The notes below the pieces were generated by a model. That model had not been told where the DNA came from and made no database searches. It saw nothing but the letters and a program-made list of their open reading frames with translations. From Staphylococcus saprophyticus subsp. saprophyticus ATCC 15305 = NCTC 7292 (GTDB lineage: Bacteria; Bacillota; Bacilli; Staphylococcales; Staphylococcaceae), in contig NC_007350.1 in the NCBI RefSeq assembly GCF_000010125.1, positions 1,364,001 to 1,428,000 on the forward strand: 64,000 bases of DNA, given 5' to 3'. The stretch's first letter is position 1. Each line of letters starts with the position of its first letter. This document shows positions 18,555 through 27,953 of the stretch, in pieces. The position numbers and the translations under genes are program-made.

Positions 18555-19346
18555 ATGGCAAATACCAATTATATTAATAGAGATGAAACTGTATTCAATG
18601 ATGCGCAATCATTAATGCAACTTAATAAAAATATATTACTAAAAGGACCGACTGGATCAGGAAAAACAAAATTAGCTGAAACATTAAGTGAGACAATGAA
18701 TAGACCTATGCACCAAATTAATTGTTCCGTTGATTTAGATGCAGAAAGTCTTCTCGGGTTTAAAACAATACAAACAAACGAAAATGGGTCACAAGAAATA
18801 GTATTTATTGATGGGCCCGTCATAAAAGCTATGAAGGAAGGTCATATTCTTTATATAGATGAAATTAATATGGCCAAACCCGAAACGTTACCTATATTAA
18901 ATGGTGTATTAGATTATCGTAGAAAATTAACTAATCCATTTACAGGTGAAGTCGTTAATGCAGCACCTGGATTTAATGTAATCGCAGCTATCAACGTAGG
19001 TTATATTGGTACATTACCAATGAATGAAGCATTAAAAAACCGTTTCGTTGTTATTCAAGTAGATTATATTGATGGAGATATTTTGAGTGATGTAATCAAA
19101 CAACAAAGCCAACTCAGTGATGACATAATGATTCAAAAAATCATTAAATTCAATGAAGATTTGCGTACAATGACAAAACAAGGTCAAATTTCTGAAGAAG
19201 CGGCAAGTATAAGAGCATTAATAGATCTAAGTGATTTAGCTACGATTATGCCTATCGAACGTGCAATACAACGTACAATTATAGACAAACTAGAAGATGA
19301 ACGTGAGCAACAGGCTATTTTAAATGCAGTAGAATTAAATTTTTAG
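18555..19346 (+). CDS. MoxR-type AAA+ ATPase
   Basis: 263 residues; an AAA+ ATPase of the MoxR/NorQ/CobS kind. Walker A GPTGSGKT (about 35-42), Walker [17 protein letters not shown], sensor region [23 protein letters not shown]. These ATPases act as chaperones that insert cofactors or activate enzymes together with a VWA-domain partner, which here is the next gene, 12 nt downstream. The ATG at 18555 is chosen; GTG at 18552 is also possible with AAAAGGAG upstream. Target unknown. Confidence 0.85.
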   Translation: MANTNYINRDETVFNDAQSLMQLNKNILLKGPTGSGKTKLAETLSETMNRPMHQINCSVDLDAESLLGFKTIQTNENGSQEIVFIDGPVIKAMKEGHILYIDEINMAKPETLPILNGVLDYRRKLTNPFTGEVVNAAPGFNVIAAINVGYIGTLPMNEALKNRFVVIQVDYIDGDILSDVIKQQSQLSDDIMIQKIIKFNEDLRTMTKQGQISEEAASIRALIDLSDLATIMPIERAIQRTIIDKLEDEREQQAILNAVELNF

Positions 19347-19358
19347 TGAGGGATAATC

Positions 19359-21251
19359 ATGAGTGATCGTTTTATAAAATTTAATGATGAACAATTAGAC
19401 GCTAAGCAAGTCATGATGCTTCAAGATTTAGCCCGACTTTTATTAAAAAATGATCAAACACAAGTAAAAATACAAAAATTTCCATATTATGATCCAATAA
19501 ACAATACCCTAATTACAAGTTCATTTTGGTCACATAGAGATATAGCAATAGAAACTACAGGATTGAAGACCGATGTCATGCTTGCTGCTTATGGTTATCA
19601 AATGATGGATGAACAAATCGTTAATGAAGTGATTCATAATACAACATTTCAACATCCAAAATTTTTCCAGCAACTATTCAAATTACTTGAAGATCAACGT
19701 ATTTTAAATGCCATTGCAAGACAACGTCCATCGATTCAACCCGCTATTCAAATGCGTAAAGAGGTACGGTTAAATTATACGAAAACACAAATTAAAGTAT
19801 ATAAAACTAAAACCACTTTCACTGACTTACTATTTTTACATTTAGAAGCATCTTTTATAACTGAAGATTTTTATGATATTCCTCAAATCCATCCACATAT
19901 TGACGATATTTTAAACAATATGTATATGTATTTGCATAATTTTTTCTATAATCAATCGTCTGAAGACAATATGTATTTAGCAGAAAGAATCATGTATCAA
20001 ATTGATGACATATTAAAAGAAGATATGTTAAATGAGTATTATCACTTACCTAAAAAAGTATACGAAGCGATTGAGGCACTCAAATTCGAAGACTTAACAA
20101 GAACTGATGCCAGTAATTCAGATGGCAAATCAGAAGAGCAAAGTGATGACAATACAGTTAGTGAAGACATGGAATCTAACCATCAAGATAGTGCTTCTCA
20201 AGGTGGTGCCTATTTAGAAATGGAATTACATGAAGGTGAAAATAGTGAAGTCATGGGGGACAATGATAACGCACGCGAAGGTGATGCAAGCGATGACATG
20301 ACTGACATGCAAACCAAAAAAGGGAACGGCCTAACCAATAATCAAATCGATGACGATGAGGGCGGTTCAGTCGGACATAATCAAGCTTTTGCATTAAAAG
20401 GCATCAATGAGCGAGTTGAAATTAAATGGAATATACCAGATATTGAACCACAATATGTACAAGCATACAAAAACGTTGAATCAGATGTTCAATTTGAAAT
20501 AAAAGATTTAATACAAATCATCCAGAAGACCATAGACAGAGAACATGTTGATGAGCGACATAATTTAACTAAAGGCAGACTGCAAAAGAATTTATTAAAT
20601 TGGTTCATTGATGACCAATACAAATTATTCTATAAAAAACAAGACTTAAGTCAATCTTTCGATGCTACTTTCACGCTACTTATTGATGCTTCAGCAAGTA
20701 TGCAAGATAAAATGGAAGAAACAATCAAAGGGGTTGTCCTTTTTCATGAAACCTTAAAATCTTTAAATGTCAAACACGAGATTCTAGCCTTTAATGAAGA
20801 TGCCTTTGATGCTGACGATGCTAACCAACCAAATATTATTGATGAAATCATTTCTTATGATCATTCAACATTAGAAAAAGATGGCCCAAGAATTATGGCG
20901 CTTGAACCCCAAGATGATAATAGGGACGGTGTCGCTATTAGAGTTGGAAGTGAGCGTCTAATGCGTCGCTCACATAATCAAAGATTTTTAATTGTATTTT
21001 CAGATGGTGAACCGTCTGCCTATAATTATAGTCAAGATGGTATCTTAGATACTTATGAAGCTGTTGAGATGTCTCGTAAAATGGGTATCGAAGTGTTTAA
21101 TGTCTTCCTTAGTCAAGAACCTATTACAGAAGACATTGAACAAACAATCCATAATATCTATGGTCAATATGCTTTATTTGTTGAAGGTGTTGAAAATTTA
21201 CCTGCACAATTGTCACCATTATTAAAAAAACTGTTGTTAAAGTCTTTTTAA
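19359..21251 (+). CDS. VWA-domain protein (CobT/NorD-like)
   Basis: 630 residues. The N-terminal half (1-240) is helical; a strongly acidic low-complexity linker (about 250-340, rich in Asp, Glu, Ser) separates it from a C-terminal von Willebrand A domain (about 430-630) with the MIDAS metal site DASAS and a second site FSDGEPS. It is the partner of the upstream MoxR ATPase; such pairs remodel or load metal into target proteins in other bacteria (CobST, NorQD). No target enzyme is encoded nearby. RBS GAGGG, start well supported. Confidence 0.85.
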   Translation: MSDRFIKFNDEQLDAKQVMMLQDLARLLLKNDQTQVKIQKFPYYDPINNTLITSSFWSHRDIAIETTGLKTDVMLAAYGYQMMDEQIVNEVIHNTTFQHPKFFQQLFKLLEDQRILNAIARQRPSIQPAIQMRKEVRLNYTKTQIKVYKTKTTFTDLLFLHLEASFITEDFYDIPQIHPHIDDILNNMYMYLHNFFYNQSSEDNMYLAERIMYQIDDILKEDMLNEYYHLPKKVYEAIEALKFEDLTRTDASNSDGKSEEQSDDNTVSEDMESNHQDSASQGGAYLEMELHEGENSEVMGDNDNAREGDASDDMTDMQTKKGNGLTNNQIDDDEGGSVGHNQAFALKGINERVEIKWNIPDIEPQYVQAYKNVESDVQFEIKDLIQIIQKTIDREHVDERHNLTKGRLQKNLLNWFIDDQYKLFYKKQDLSQSFDATFTLLIDASASMQDKMEETIKGVVLFHETLKSLNVKHEILAFNEDAFDADDANQPNIIDEIISYDHSTLEKDGPRIMALEPQDDNRDGVAIRVGSERLMRRSHNQRFLIVFSDGEPSAYNYSQDGILDTYEAVEMSRKMGIEVFNVFLSQEPITEDIEQTIHNIYGQYALFVEGVENLPAQLSPLLKKLLLKSF

Positions 21252-21287
21252 TAAAACAAATAGTTATAAATGGCTTTTATATTTTTA

Positions 21288-21302
21288 AATATTCTGAAAT
21301 TT
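21288..21302 (+). promoter_or_regulatory. CodY-like box upstream of brnQ
   Basis: AATATTCTGAAATTT matches 13 of 15 positions of the CodY motif AATTTTCWGAAAATT and lies 72 nt before the brnQ start. CodY control of branched-chain amino acid uptake is known in staphylococci; binding here is inferred. Confidence 0.55.
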
Positions 21303-21373
21303 ATATAGACGTTATCTAAACAAACATGATAGAATGGATAATATTATTTTATTGGTTAGAAGGAGAACGACAT

Positions 21374-22717
21374 ATGAATAAAAATACATGGATTATAGGT
21401 TTCACACTATTTGCAATGTTCTTTGGTGCAGGGAACCTCATTTTTCCACCAAACTTAGGCTTAGAAAGTGGGCAATATTTCTGGCCATCCATACTCGCAT
21501 TTGCATTAACAGGTATTGGATTACCTCTGTTAGGTGTTATTGTAGGTGCATTGGATAAACAAGGTTACATTGGTTCATTAAATAAAATTTCACCTAAATT
21601 TTCAATCATATTCTTAATTATTATATATCTTACAATCGGACCACTATTTGCAATTCCACGTACTGCATCTACTTCATTCGAAATGACAGTTACGCCAATA
21701 GCAAATACGAATAGTAATTTAGCACTATTTATTTTCACAGTTATTTACTTCTTAATTGTTTTATATTTATGTATTAATCCTAGCAGAATGGTTGATCGAA
21801 TTGGATCATTATTAACACCCTTACTATTGATCACTATCTTAGCAATGATTGTTAAAGGATTCGTTGATTACGGTAGTAATTCACATAGCCAAGCAACTGA
21901 TGCTTTCACATCAAACTTCAGTGGTTTTTCACAAGGATTTACGAACGGATATTTAACAATGGATGCGATTGCTGCGATTGCTTTTTCAATGATTGTTGTA
22001 AATGCAGTAAAAGCAACGGGCGTCACACATGCAAATAAAATATTCAAACAAACATTGATGGCTGGTATTATTGCTGCCGTAGCACTTATGTTTATTTACA
22101 TATCATTAGGCTACATCGGCAATCATATGGCAGTTTCTCAAGAAAAAATCGCGAGTTTGACTGCAAATGATCAAAATATCGGTACCTATTTATTAACTAC
22201 AATGGCAAGTGTTGGATTTGGAACTTTTGGTAAATATTTATTAGGCATTATTGTTGCTCTTGCTTGTTTAACTACAGCTTGTGGTTTAGTCGTAGCAGTA
22301 TCAGAGTATTTCCATAGAATTTTCCCAAGAATTTCATACAAAATTTACGTAATTATTTTCACATTAATTAGTTTTATCTTAGCTAATCAAGGCTTAAACT
22401 CTGTCATTACAATGTCTGTACCTGTATTGAGTATTGTTTATCCTATTGCGATTACATCCGTACTACTTATTTTATTAGCTCGTTTTGTACCAACAAAACC
22501 CATTGCACAACAAATACCAGTCGCTATCGTTTCTATTGTATCAATACTCAGTATGATCCATACACAAGGTTGGATAAAATTAAGCTTCATTGATAGTTTA
22601 CCGTTAAAATCATATTCATTAGAATGGTTCCCAATCGCGATTGTAACTACAATTATTGGATATATTGTAGCGGCAATGGTTAAAAAACAAAAACCGATTG
22701 TGTATGAAAAAGAATAA
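21374..22717 (+). CDS. brnQ: Branched-chain amino acid carrier BrnQ
   Basis: 447-residue LIVCS-family sodium-coupled transporter for leucine, isoleucine and valine. It opens with the diagnostic [20 protein letters not shown] and has about 12 transmembrane helices, with the conserved [17 protein letters not shown] in the fourth region. ATG 21374 has AAGGAGAA 7 nt upstream; longer in-frame starts lack an RBS and add a non-conserved extension. S. aureus has several paralogues, so the exact orthologue number is not assigned. Confidence 0.93.
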   Translation: MNKNTWIIGFTLFAMFFGAGNLIFPPNLGLESGQYFWPSILAFALTGIGLPLLGVIVGALDKQGYIGSLNKISPKFSIIFLIIIYLTIGPLFAIPRTASTSFEMTVTPIANTNSNLALFIFTVIYFLIVLYLCINPSRMVDRIGSLLTPLLLITILAMIVKGFVDYGSNSHSQATDAFTSNFSGFSQGFTNGYLTMDAIAAIAFSMIVVNAVKATGVTHANKIFKQTLMAGIIAAVALMFIYISLGYIGNHMAVSQEKIASLTANDQNIGTYLLTTMASVGFGTFGKYLLGIIVALACLTTACGLVVAVSEYFHRIFPRISYKIYVIIFTLISFILANQGLNSVITMSVPVLSIVYPIAITSVLLILLARFVPTKPIAQQIPVAIVSIVSILSMIHTQGWIKLSFIDSLPLKSYSLEWFPIAIVTTIIGYIVAAMVKKQKPIVYEKE

Positions 22718-22751
22718 CTATAATCATCTCTAAAACAAAATATAAATTTTC

Positions 22752-22786
22752 AAAGAAGATTCCAATTATTTTTGGAATCTTCTTTT
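22752..22786 (+). terminator. Terminator of brnQ
   Basis: AAAGAAGATTCCAA pairs with TTGGAATCTTCTTT, followed by T-rich sequence. Confidence 0.8.
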
Positions 22787-22850
22787 ACTATTATAAAGCT
22801 ATTTTTAAATATTTTTATAATTATAGAATCAAATTATTTTAAATGCCCAA

Positions 22851-22879
22851 TTGATTACTTTTCAAAAGTAAGCTATACT
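22851..22879 (+). promoter_or_regulatory. Promoter of BCCT transporter gene
   Basis: TTGATT-17 bp-TATACT (four of six and five of six bases), about 70-100 nt before the likely translation start. Confidence 0.55.
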
Positions 22880-22945
22880 CTTTACTTCAAGTGTTTCGTC
22901 ATAATTAAACTTTTTAACATTTTGGTCTAAAGCAATGTAAATCGT

Positions 22946-24577
22946 TTGAAAAAGAAAACACGTAACATAGAGGAGTCGAATAATATTAAATATTCTCAAT
23001 GGAAAGAAAAACTAGATTGGCCAGTATTTTTAATAAGCGGGGGCATACTTGTCTTATTTGTACTGATGTCATCAATATTCACTAAGACAACATCAACATT
23101 AGTTCAAAAAGGATTTCAGCTTTCAATTACATATTTTGGTGCTTTTTGGCAAGTTTTACTGCTAGCTACTTTTGCTGTTGGAGCATTTTTAGCTTTTTCC
23201 AAATACGGACGCGTAAGATTAGGTAATGCCTCTAAACCTGAAATGGGTTATTTCAGATGGGCTGCTATTGTAATAACATCTGGTTTAGGAGCTGGTGCGA
23301 TTTTTTGGGCAGCAGCGGAACCAATGTATTATTTTATAGATGTACCGCCAACAATGGATCCAAATATTAAAAATAGCAGTACTCAAGCCATTCCGGCTGC
23401 CATGGCACAAAGCTTTACATCCTGGGGATTCACAGCATGGGCAGTTTATGGTGCAGTCAGTGGCATTATTATTATGTATGCACACTACAATAAAAATATG
23501 AAAATGCGTCCACGTACGCTGTTGTATCCAATCTTTGGAAGTAAAATTGAAAAGAATAAAATTGGATGGATGATCGATGTATTTTGTATTTTAGGTGCAG
23601 TTGCAGGTACAATTGGCACAATCGGCTTCTTTGGTTTCCAATTTAGTTATTGGTTACATAGTATATTTGGTATCCCAGATAATATTATCACCCAAATTTT
23701 ATCTGTAGTTGGTTTAATGGTCGTTGTTACAATTTCTGCCACGACAGGTATTGATAAAGGGATACAGTTTTTAAGTAAACTTAATGTATGGCTTGCTTTA
23801 GCACTTGCCGTATTTATTTTATTAATAGGGCCTGGCCGTTTTATTATTGATACATTCATTTCTTCTTACGGCGTATATCTTACTCACTTTTTAGAAATTA
23901 GTACATTCAGAGGAGATGACAAATGGGCTGGAGCATGGATGTTATTCTTTTTCGGCTGGTTTATTGGTTACGGGCCATTAATGGGCATGTTAGTTGCACG
24001 TGTTTCAAAAGGGCGTACAATCAGAGAGATATTCTTACTCGTTTCTATAGTAGCTGCTGTTGTGTCGCACTTATGGTTCTCCATACTTGGTGGTAGTGGC
24101 CTCTTTTACGAAACTAAAGATAGTGGGGCGATTAGTAACCCATTAGCTGATAATGGACTGCCAGCAGCAGTTATATCAATCGCATCACATCTACCATTAG
24201 GTACTGCACTGGTCATTGTATTATTATTACTAACTTTAATTTTCGTAATCACAACTGCGGATACGATGTCATTCTCAATATCTATGTCAGTAACTGGAGA
24301 GGGAGATCCACCTAAAATGATTAGGCTCTTCTGGGTAGTCATTATGGGTGTTATTTCAATTATCTTGATAAATATTGGTGAGGGTAGTATTAACGCTATT
24401 CAATCATTTATCATCATCACCGCCGTTCCCATATCAATCATTATGTTACCGGCTATATGGACAGCACCAAAAATTGCTCATAAATTAGCTGTTGAACAAA
24501 AAATCACTACTGAAAATAAACAAGATCATACTAAAGATAACATTTTAGAAGAAAGATCTTCAGATAATAAGCACTAA
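22946..24577 (+). CDS. BCCT-family glycine betaine/choline transporter
   Basis: About 530-543 residues with 12 transmembrane helices; betaine-carnitine-choline transporter family (OpuD type), which takes up osmoprotectants by sodium coupling. Family signatures: GAIFWAAAEPMYYF, SFTSWGFTAWAVYG, and GWFIGYGPLMGMLVARVSKGRT. The translation start is unusual: TTG 22946 has no RBS, whereas a good GAGGAG (22970-22975) precedes ATT at 22985 by about 9 nt and no ATG, GTG or TTG stands in the right place before the first helix. The true start is therefore uncertain. Lysine/glutamate-rich cytosolic C-terminus (about 510-543). Terminator follows directly. Confidence 0.9.
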   Translation: MKKKTRNIEESNNIKYSQWKEKLDWPVFLISGGILVLFVLMSSIFTKTTSTLVQKGFQLSITYFGAFWQVLLLATFAVGAFLAFSKYGRVRLGNASKPEMGYFRWAAIVITSGLGAGAIFWAAAEPMYYFIDVPPTMDPNIKNSSTQAIPAAMAQSFTSWGFTAWAVYGAVSGIIIMYAHYNKNMKMRPRTLLYPIFGSKIEKNKIGWMIDVFCILGAVAGTIGTIGFFGFQFSYWLHSIFGIPDNIITQILSVVGLMVVVTISATTGIDKGIQFLSKLNVWLALALAVFILLIGPGRFIIDTFISSYGVYLTHFLEISTFRGDDKWAGAWMLFFFGWFIGYGPLMGMLVARVSKGRTIREIFLLVSIVAAVVSHLWFSILGGSGLFYETKDSGAISNPLADNGLPAAVISIASHLPLGTALVIVLLLLTLIFVITTADTMSFSISMSVTGEGDPPKMIRLFWVVIMGVISIILINIGEGSINAIQSFIIITAVPISIIMLPAIWTAPKIAHKLAVEQKITTENKQDHTKDNILEERSSDNKH

Positions 24578-24616
24578 AAAACACGGAATTACTTATCACA
24601 GTAATTCCGTGTTTTT
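24576..24616. terminator. Bidirectional terminator between BCCT gene and telA
   Basis: AAAACACGGAATTAC pairs with GTAATTCCGTGTTTT around an 8-nt loop, A-run on one side and T-run on the other. The stem starts within the BCCT stop codon and lies just 3' of the convergent telA. Confidence 0.85.
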
Positions 24617-24626
24617 ATATACTTAA

Positions 24627-25760
24627 TTATTTATTTTCTTTCATATCTAACAATTGATTTTGTAATTCTGTTTCAAGTTCATTTAATTCTGATTCAGCCT
24701 GTTTACGTTTCGTACGGCCATGTTCTTGAATTTGTAACGTTTGTTCAATCGTTTCAATGATATCTTTTTGCGTTGTTTTCAATGTTTCAATATCCACAAC
24801 TCCGCGCTCATTTTCAGTAGCAGTTGCTAGAGCATTTTGTTTCAACAGCTCGGAATTTTTTAGTAATAAATCATTTGTAGTATCCGTAACTGCTTTTTGA
24901 GCAGAAACCGCATTACGTTGTCTCATTAATGTCAGTGCGATAGACATTTGATTCTTCCATAATGGAATACTCGTTAATATTGAACTTTGAATTTTTTCTG
25001 CAAGTGCTTGATTCACATTTTGTATCATTCGTATTTGTGGGGCAGTTTGTATAGCAATTTGTCTTGATAGTTGTAAATCATAAATACGCTTATCTAAACG
25101 ATCAACAAATTGTTCCATATCAGAAGCAGCTTGCACATCCATTTGATTTCCCGTAGATTTCGCTTGTTCTCTCAATTTAGGGATTTCATCTTGTTGCAAA
25201 ACGTATTGCTTGTGTTTAGCAGCTTCTATATATATTGATAACTCATCAAAATAGTCTTTATTCATATCATACAATTCATCCAACATATCTATATCTTTTT
25301 TTAAATTGTTTTTATGTTTATCTAGTTCAATTGAGATACGATCAATTTGTGAACCGACAGATTGCATTTTTGAAAATATCTCATTAACTGATGCCTTTGT
25401 TCGTTTAAAAATACGCTTCAACTTGGATTGGTTTTCCGGATTTAATTCTTCTGGATTGACCGATTTTAATTTACTCATTAATCCGTTTAATGAGTCACCT
25501 ACAGGTCCCACATCTGTAGTTTTGACTTCATTTAAAATTCGGTGTGAGAATTGTGACATATTTGATTGCGCTTCCGTACCATAATTTAACAAACCATCAT
25601 TATCCATTGGTTTAATTTGTTTACTCAATTTATCAATTTTTTGTTGATCTTCATGAGAAAACTGACTTGAACTTTTTATAATTTCAGACTCATTTGCTGA
25701 ATTTTCATCAATATACTTATCCAATGGATGCGAATTAATCGAGTCTTGCTCTCTAGCCAT
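24627..25760 (-). CDS. TelA-family protein
   Basis: 377-residue soluble, mostly alpha-helical protein of the toxic anion resistance (TelA/YceH) family; long coiled-coil-like stretches rich in Gln, Lys and Glu. Family members are linked to tellurite and to cell-envelope stress tolerance, with unknown biochemistry. The start at 25760 is preferred: GGAGTGG is suitably spaced, while the earlier ATG at 25775 overlaps that RBS. It follows the XpaC-like gene after 34 nt in an acyP-xpaC-telA order. Confidence 0.85.
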   Translation of the reverse strand: MAREQDSINSHPLDKYIDENSANESEIIKSSSQFSHEDQQKIDKLSKQIKPMDNDGLLNYGTEAQSNMSQFSHRILNEVKTTDVGPVGDSLNGLMSKLKSVNPEELNPENQSKLKRIFKRTKASVNEIFSKMQSVGSQIDRISIELDKHKNNLKKDIDMLDELYDMNKDYFDELSIYIEAAKHKQYVLQQDEIPKLREQAKSTGNQMDVQAASDMEQFVDRLDKRIYDLQLSRQIAIQTAPQIRMIQNVNQALAEKIQSSILTSIPLWKNQMSIALTLMRQRNAVSAQKAVTDTTNDLLLKNSELLKQNALATATENERGVVDIETLKTTQKDIIETIEQTLQIQEHGRTKRKQAESELNELETELQNQLLDMKENK

Positions 25761-25794
25761 AAAATTCCACTCCATTCTGCCTTTAATTGTCTAT

Positions 25795-26415
25795 TTATTT
25801 GTTGCGTTTCTGCTCAATTTTATTCAATTCCATTTCAATATCTAGCTGGCTATAATCTTCGTCATTAATCCTTCTTAAATCAGCAACCAAAGTTCGTTTC
25901 ACTTCATCTAATGTGATGCGCGTTTGTTCTAATTTTTGTTTTTCTTCTTTAGATTTTTTAGGTGATTTAGATAATCTCGTATAAGCTTCAATTAAATTTA
26001 AAGCATTATCTATATGAGAGTAAAAGAAACTCTCCACCTTGAAAAATGACCCTGGTCGCTGTTTAACAGCAAAATATATTGCACGGGATATACGATATAT
26101 CTCGTTGACTTGTTTAAAATCTTTAATCGATCTAACATTCACAAATGTTTTAAATATTCTTCTAATTTTATCCTGAGCATTATTTAATTGACCATTTACA
26201 AAATGATAATCTCGACGAGACAAACCAATTTCTCTTAGATACTTTCTAGAAGTTAAACGTTGGGTAGGAAAGTAAAATACAATAAATGTTGCAGCAGCTA
26301 CTAATACATCTAAAATAAAATATATATCTAATGCAAAGATACTAGCAAACCAAGCAATAACTGCTGCTGGTAAAGCAATAATTGTCCCAAAAATACGAGA
26401 AATATTATATCTCAA
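25795..26415 (-). CDS. XpaC-like membrane protein
   Basis: 206 residues; two N-terminal transmembrane helices (about 8-28 and 30-50) followed by a cytosolic basic helical domain. It matches the XpaC family (named for hydrolysis of 5-bromo-4-chloroindolyl phosphate in Bacillus), normally encoded beside telA; the pair probably act together at the membrane. The start is TTG at 26415, with AAAGGAAG 7 nt upstream; the nearby ATG is out of frame. Confidence 0.8.
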   Translation of the reverse strand: MRYNISRIFGTIIALPAAVIAWFASIFALDIYFILDVLVAAATFIVFYFPTQRLTSRKYLREIGLSRRDYHFVNGQLNNAQDKIRRIFKTFVNVRSIKDFKQVNEIYRISRAIYFAVKQRPGSFFKVESFFYSHIDNALNLIEAYTRLSKSPKKSKEEKQKLEQTRITLDEVKRTLVADLRRINDEDYSQLDIEMELNKIEQKRNK

Positions 26416-26428
26416 AATTCATCTTCCT

Positions 26429-26698
26429 TTATATCGTTCTAAATTTTTTCAATGATTGATCATAATCTAATGCTTCTATTGTGTAATCTTCAACATGTGA
26501 TGCTGGAGAGGCACCTTCTGTAACAGCGTTAATAAATTCAGTTAAGGATGGCTCATCCCCTTGAGCATAAATATCAACATAATTATCAATATTTTCAACA
26601 GTACCAACTATATTGTGTTTTTGTGCTATTTTTTCTGTATAATAACGAAAACCTACGCCTTGTACCATTCCAAATACTTTAATATGTTTACGTTGCAT
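26429..26698 (-). CDS. acyP: Acylphosphatase
   Basis: 89-residue acylphosphatase, which hydrolyses carboxyl-phosphate bonds such as acetyl phosphate or 1,3-bisphosphoglycerate. The active-site loop VQGVGFRYY (phosphate-binding Arg) and the catalytic Asn in GTVENIDNYV are intact. The start at 26698 has AAGAGGTG upstream; a longer in-frame start at 26734 would include the RBS. First gene of an acyP-xpaC-telA unit. The 346 nt upstream to 27045 show no gene, only AT-rich sequence with a perfect palindrome ATACATATGTAT at 26949-26960. Confidence 0.92.
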   Translation of the reverse strand: MQRKHIKVFGMVQGVGFRYYTEKIAQKHNIVGTVENIDNYVDIYAQGDEPSLTEFINAVTEGASPASHVEDYTIEALDYDQSLKKFRTI

Positions 26699-27044
26699 AA
26701 AATCACCTCTTAATAACATTATACGAAATTTCACTCTACAAAACTAATATTTACGTTTATAATCCAGTTGTATATAGGCCAAAAGTATGAGACAGATAAC
26801 TTGATTTTGTCGCTTAACTCGTTAGAATATTACACATAGGCAAAAATTGTACGTCTCTGAATTTAAATAATGAATCCTATATTTAGTTTTATTCATATTC
26901 TATTTATAAACATGGGGATTTTTATTTAGAGTGAATGTATCATACAACATACATATGTATATCCAATTTGCACTATAAGTCTAAAAGGTATGCATTATAA
27001 TACCAAAAATTCATTTTAGACTAATTGTGAAAGGGTGAAATAAA

Positions 27045-27353
27045 ATGTGGACAGTTGCAAAAATTCGAGCTGATTATGAAGGCTGGTGGTTATTTAGTGA
27101 CTGGACTGATCAAATCGTGGAACAGCACAATTTCGAGACTTATGATGCAATGATGGCTTTTTATAATGCTTTAATTTTAAAAAGTAAACGCCACTATGAT
27201 AATTACTTAGTCGGCAAATACAATATACATGCATTTTATAATAATTGTGAATTAGGATTTTGTGAAGATTGTGATGAAGATTTACAAATATTCTATAGTT
27301 ATATTGTTTTAAATAATAATGAAGTTTATTATAATTTACCTAACATTGAATAA
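27045..27353 (+). CDS. DUF1033-family protein
   Basis: 102-residue acidic, aromatic-rich protein beginning MWTVAKIRADYEGWWLF, typical of the DUF1033 family. In S. aureus the gene immediately upstream of cspA belongs to the msa locus (msaA, a modulator of sarA and biofilm); position and family suggest this is the equivalent, but I cannot verify the name. It has two Cys in GFCEDCDED that could bind metal. RBS AAAGGGTG 8 nt upstream. cspA follows after a 187-nt leader. Confidence 0.75.
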   Translation: MWTVAKIRADYEGWWLFSDWTDQIVEQHNFETYDAMMAFYNALILKSKRHYDNYLVGKYNIHAFYNNCELGFCEDCDEDLQIFYSYIVLNNNEVYYNLPNIE

Positions 27354-27488
27354 ACAGTTTATTCATATTAGTCTTGCAATTTACTAAAAAATGCTTTATA
27401 ATTTTAGTCAAGCAATTGTTTTATTCCATATTGCAAAGAATATTGTACGAGTAATTTTTTATAATACTGTGTCATTGTATTTTTTGTA

Positions 27489-27526
27489 ATATGCGAATAA
27501 CGCATATTGAATGAATATTAGTCTTG
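27489..27526 (+). promoter_or_regulatory. Structured 5' leader of cspA
   Basis: ATATGCG/CGCATAT hairpin (27489-27507) sits about 20 nt before the cspA RBS. The 12-mer ATATTAGTCTTG occurs twice, at 27365-27376 and at 27515-27526, where it runs into the RBS. Long folded leaders are a known feature of cold-shock mRNAs; these elements are candidates for temperature or self-regulation. Confidence 0.45.
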
Positions 27527-27540
27527 GAGGTTTCACATTT

Positions 27541-27741
27541 ATGAAACAAGGTACAGTAAAATGGTTTAACGCTGAAAAAGGTTTTGGTTTTATCGAAGTT
27601 GAAGGAGAAAACGACGTATTCGTACACTTCTCAGCAATTAACCAAGAAGGTTATAAATCATTAGAAGAAGGTCAATCAGTTGAATTTGAAGTAGTTGAAG
27701 GCGACCGCGGTCCTCAAGCTGCAAACGTTGTAAAACTATAA
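27541..27741 (+). CDS. cspA: Cold shock protein CspA
   Basis: 66-residue single cold-shock domain with RNP1 KGFGFIEV and RNP2 VFVHFSAI, a single-stranded nucleic-acid chaperone. S. aureus CspA (MsaB) also acts as a transcription regulator. The ATG at 27541 follows TTGGAGG; an upstream in-frame ATG at 27511 would overlap the leader repeat and extend a normally compact protein, so it is rejected. Confidence 0.95.
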   Translation: MKQGTVKWFNAEKGFGFIEVEGENDVFVHFSAINQEGYKSLEEGQSVEFEVVEGDRGPQAANVVKL

Positions 27742-27765
27742 TATAGATGCAATATTGACTTATCT

Positions 27766-27827
27766 AAAGAACCTTGTTAAAGGTTCTTTTTTTATAGAGC
27801 CCCTTATCTCTTTATGAGATTAGGGGC
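27766..27827 (+). terminator. Terminator of cspA plus a second hairpin
   Basis: AAAGAACCTT/AAGGTTCTTT followed by seven T (27766-27794) is a clear terminator. A second stem GCCCCTTATCTC/GAGATTAGGGGC (27799-27827) lies immediately behind it. Confidence 0.8.
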
Positions 27828-27910
27828 GCTTAATACATGCGAAACCGTATGTATACCACTATATACTTTATCTAATATCTTAATGCATGTATCTACACTA
27901 TAGGACAATA

Positions 27911-27950
27911 AAAGGTGACTGAGCTCCTTTTCAGAGACACAGCCACCTTT
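27911..27950 (-). terminator. Terminator of lysine operon
   Basis: AAAGGTGGCTG pairs with CAGTCACCTTT on the minus strand, followed by TTATTG; just 3' of lysA. Confidence 0.7.
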
Positions 27951-27953
27951 GGA

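Noticed and set aside
27911-27950. Stem-loop considered as an additional small RNA between cspA and lysA
   Set aside because: Better explained as the lysA terminator; no promoter seen.
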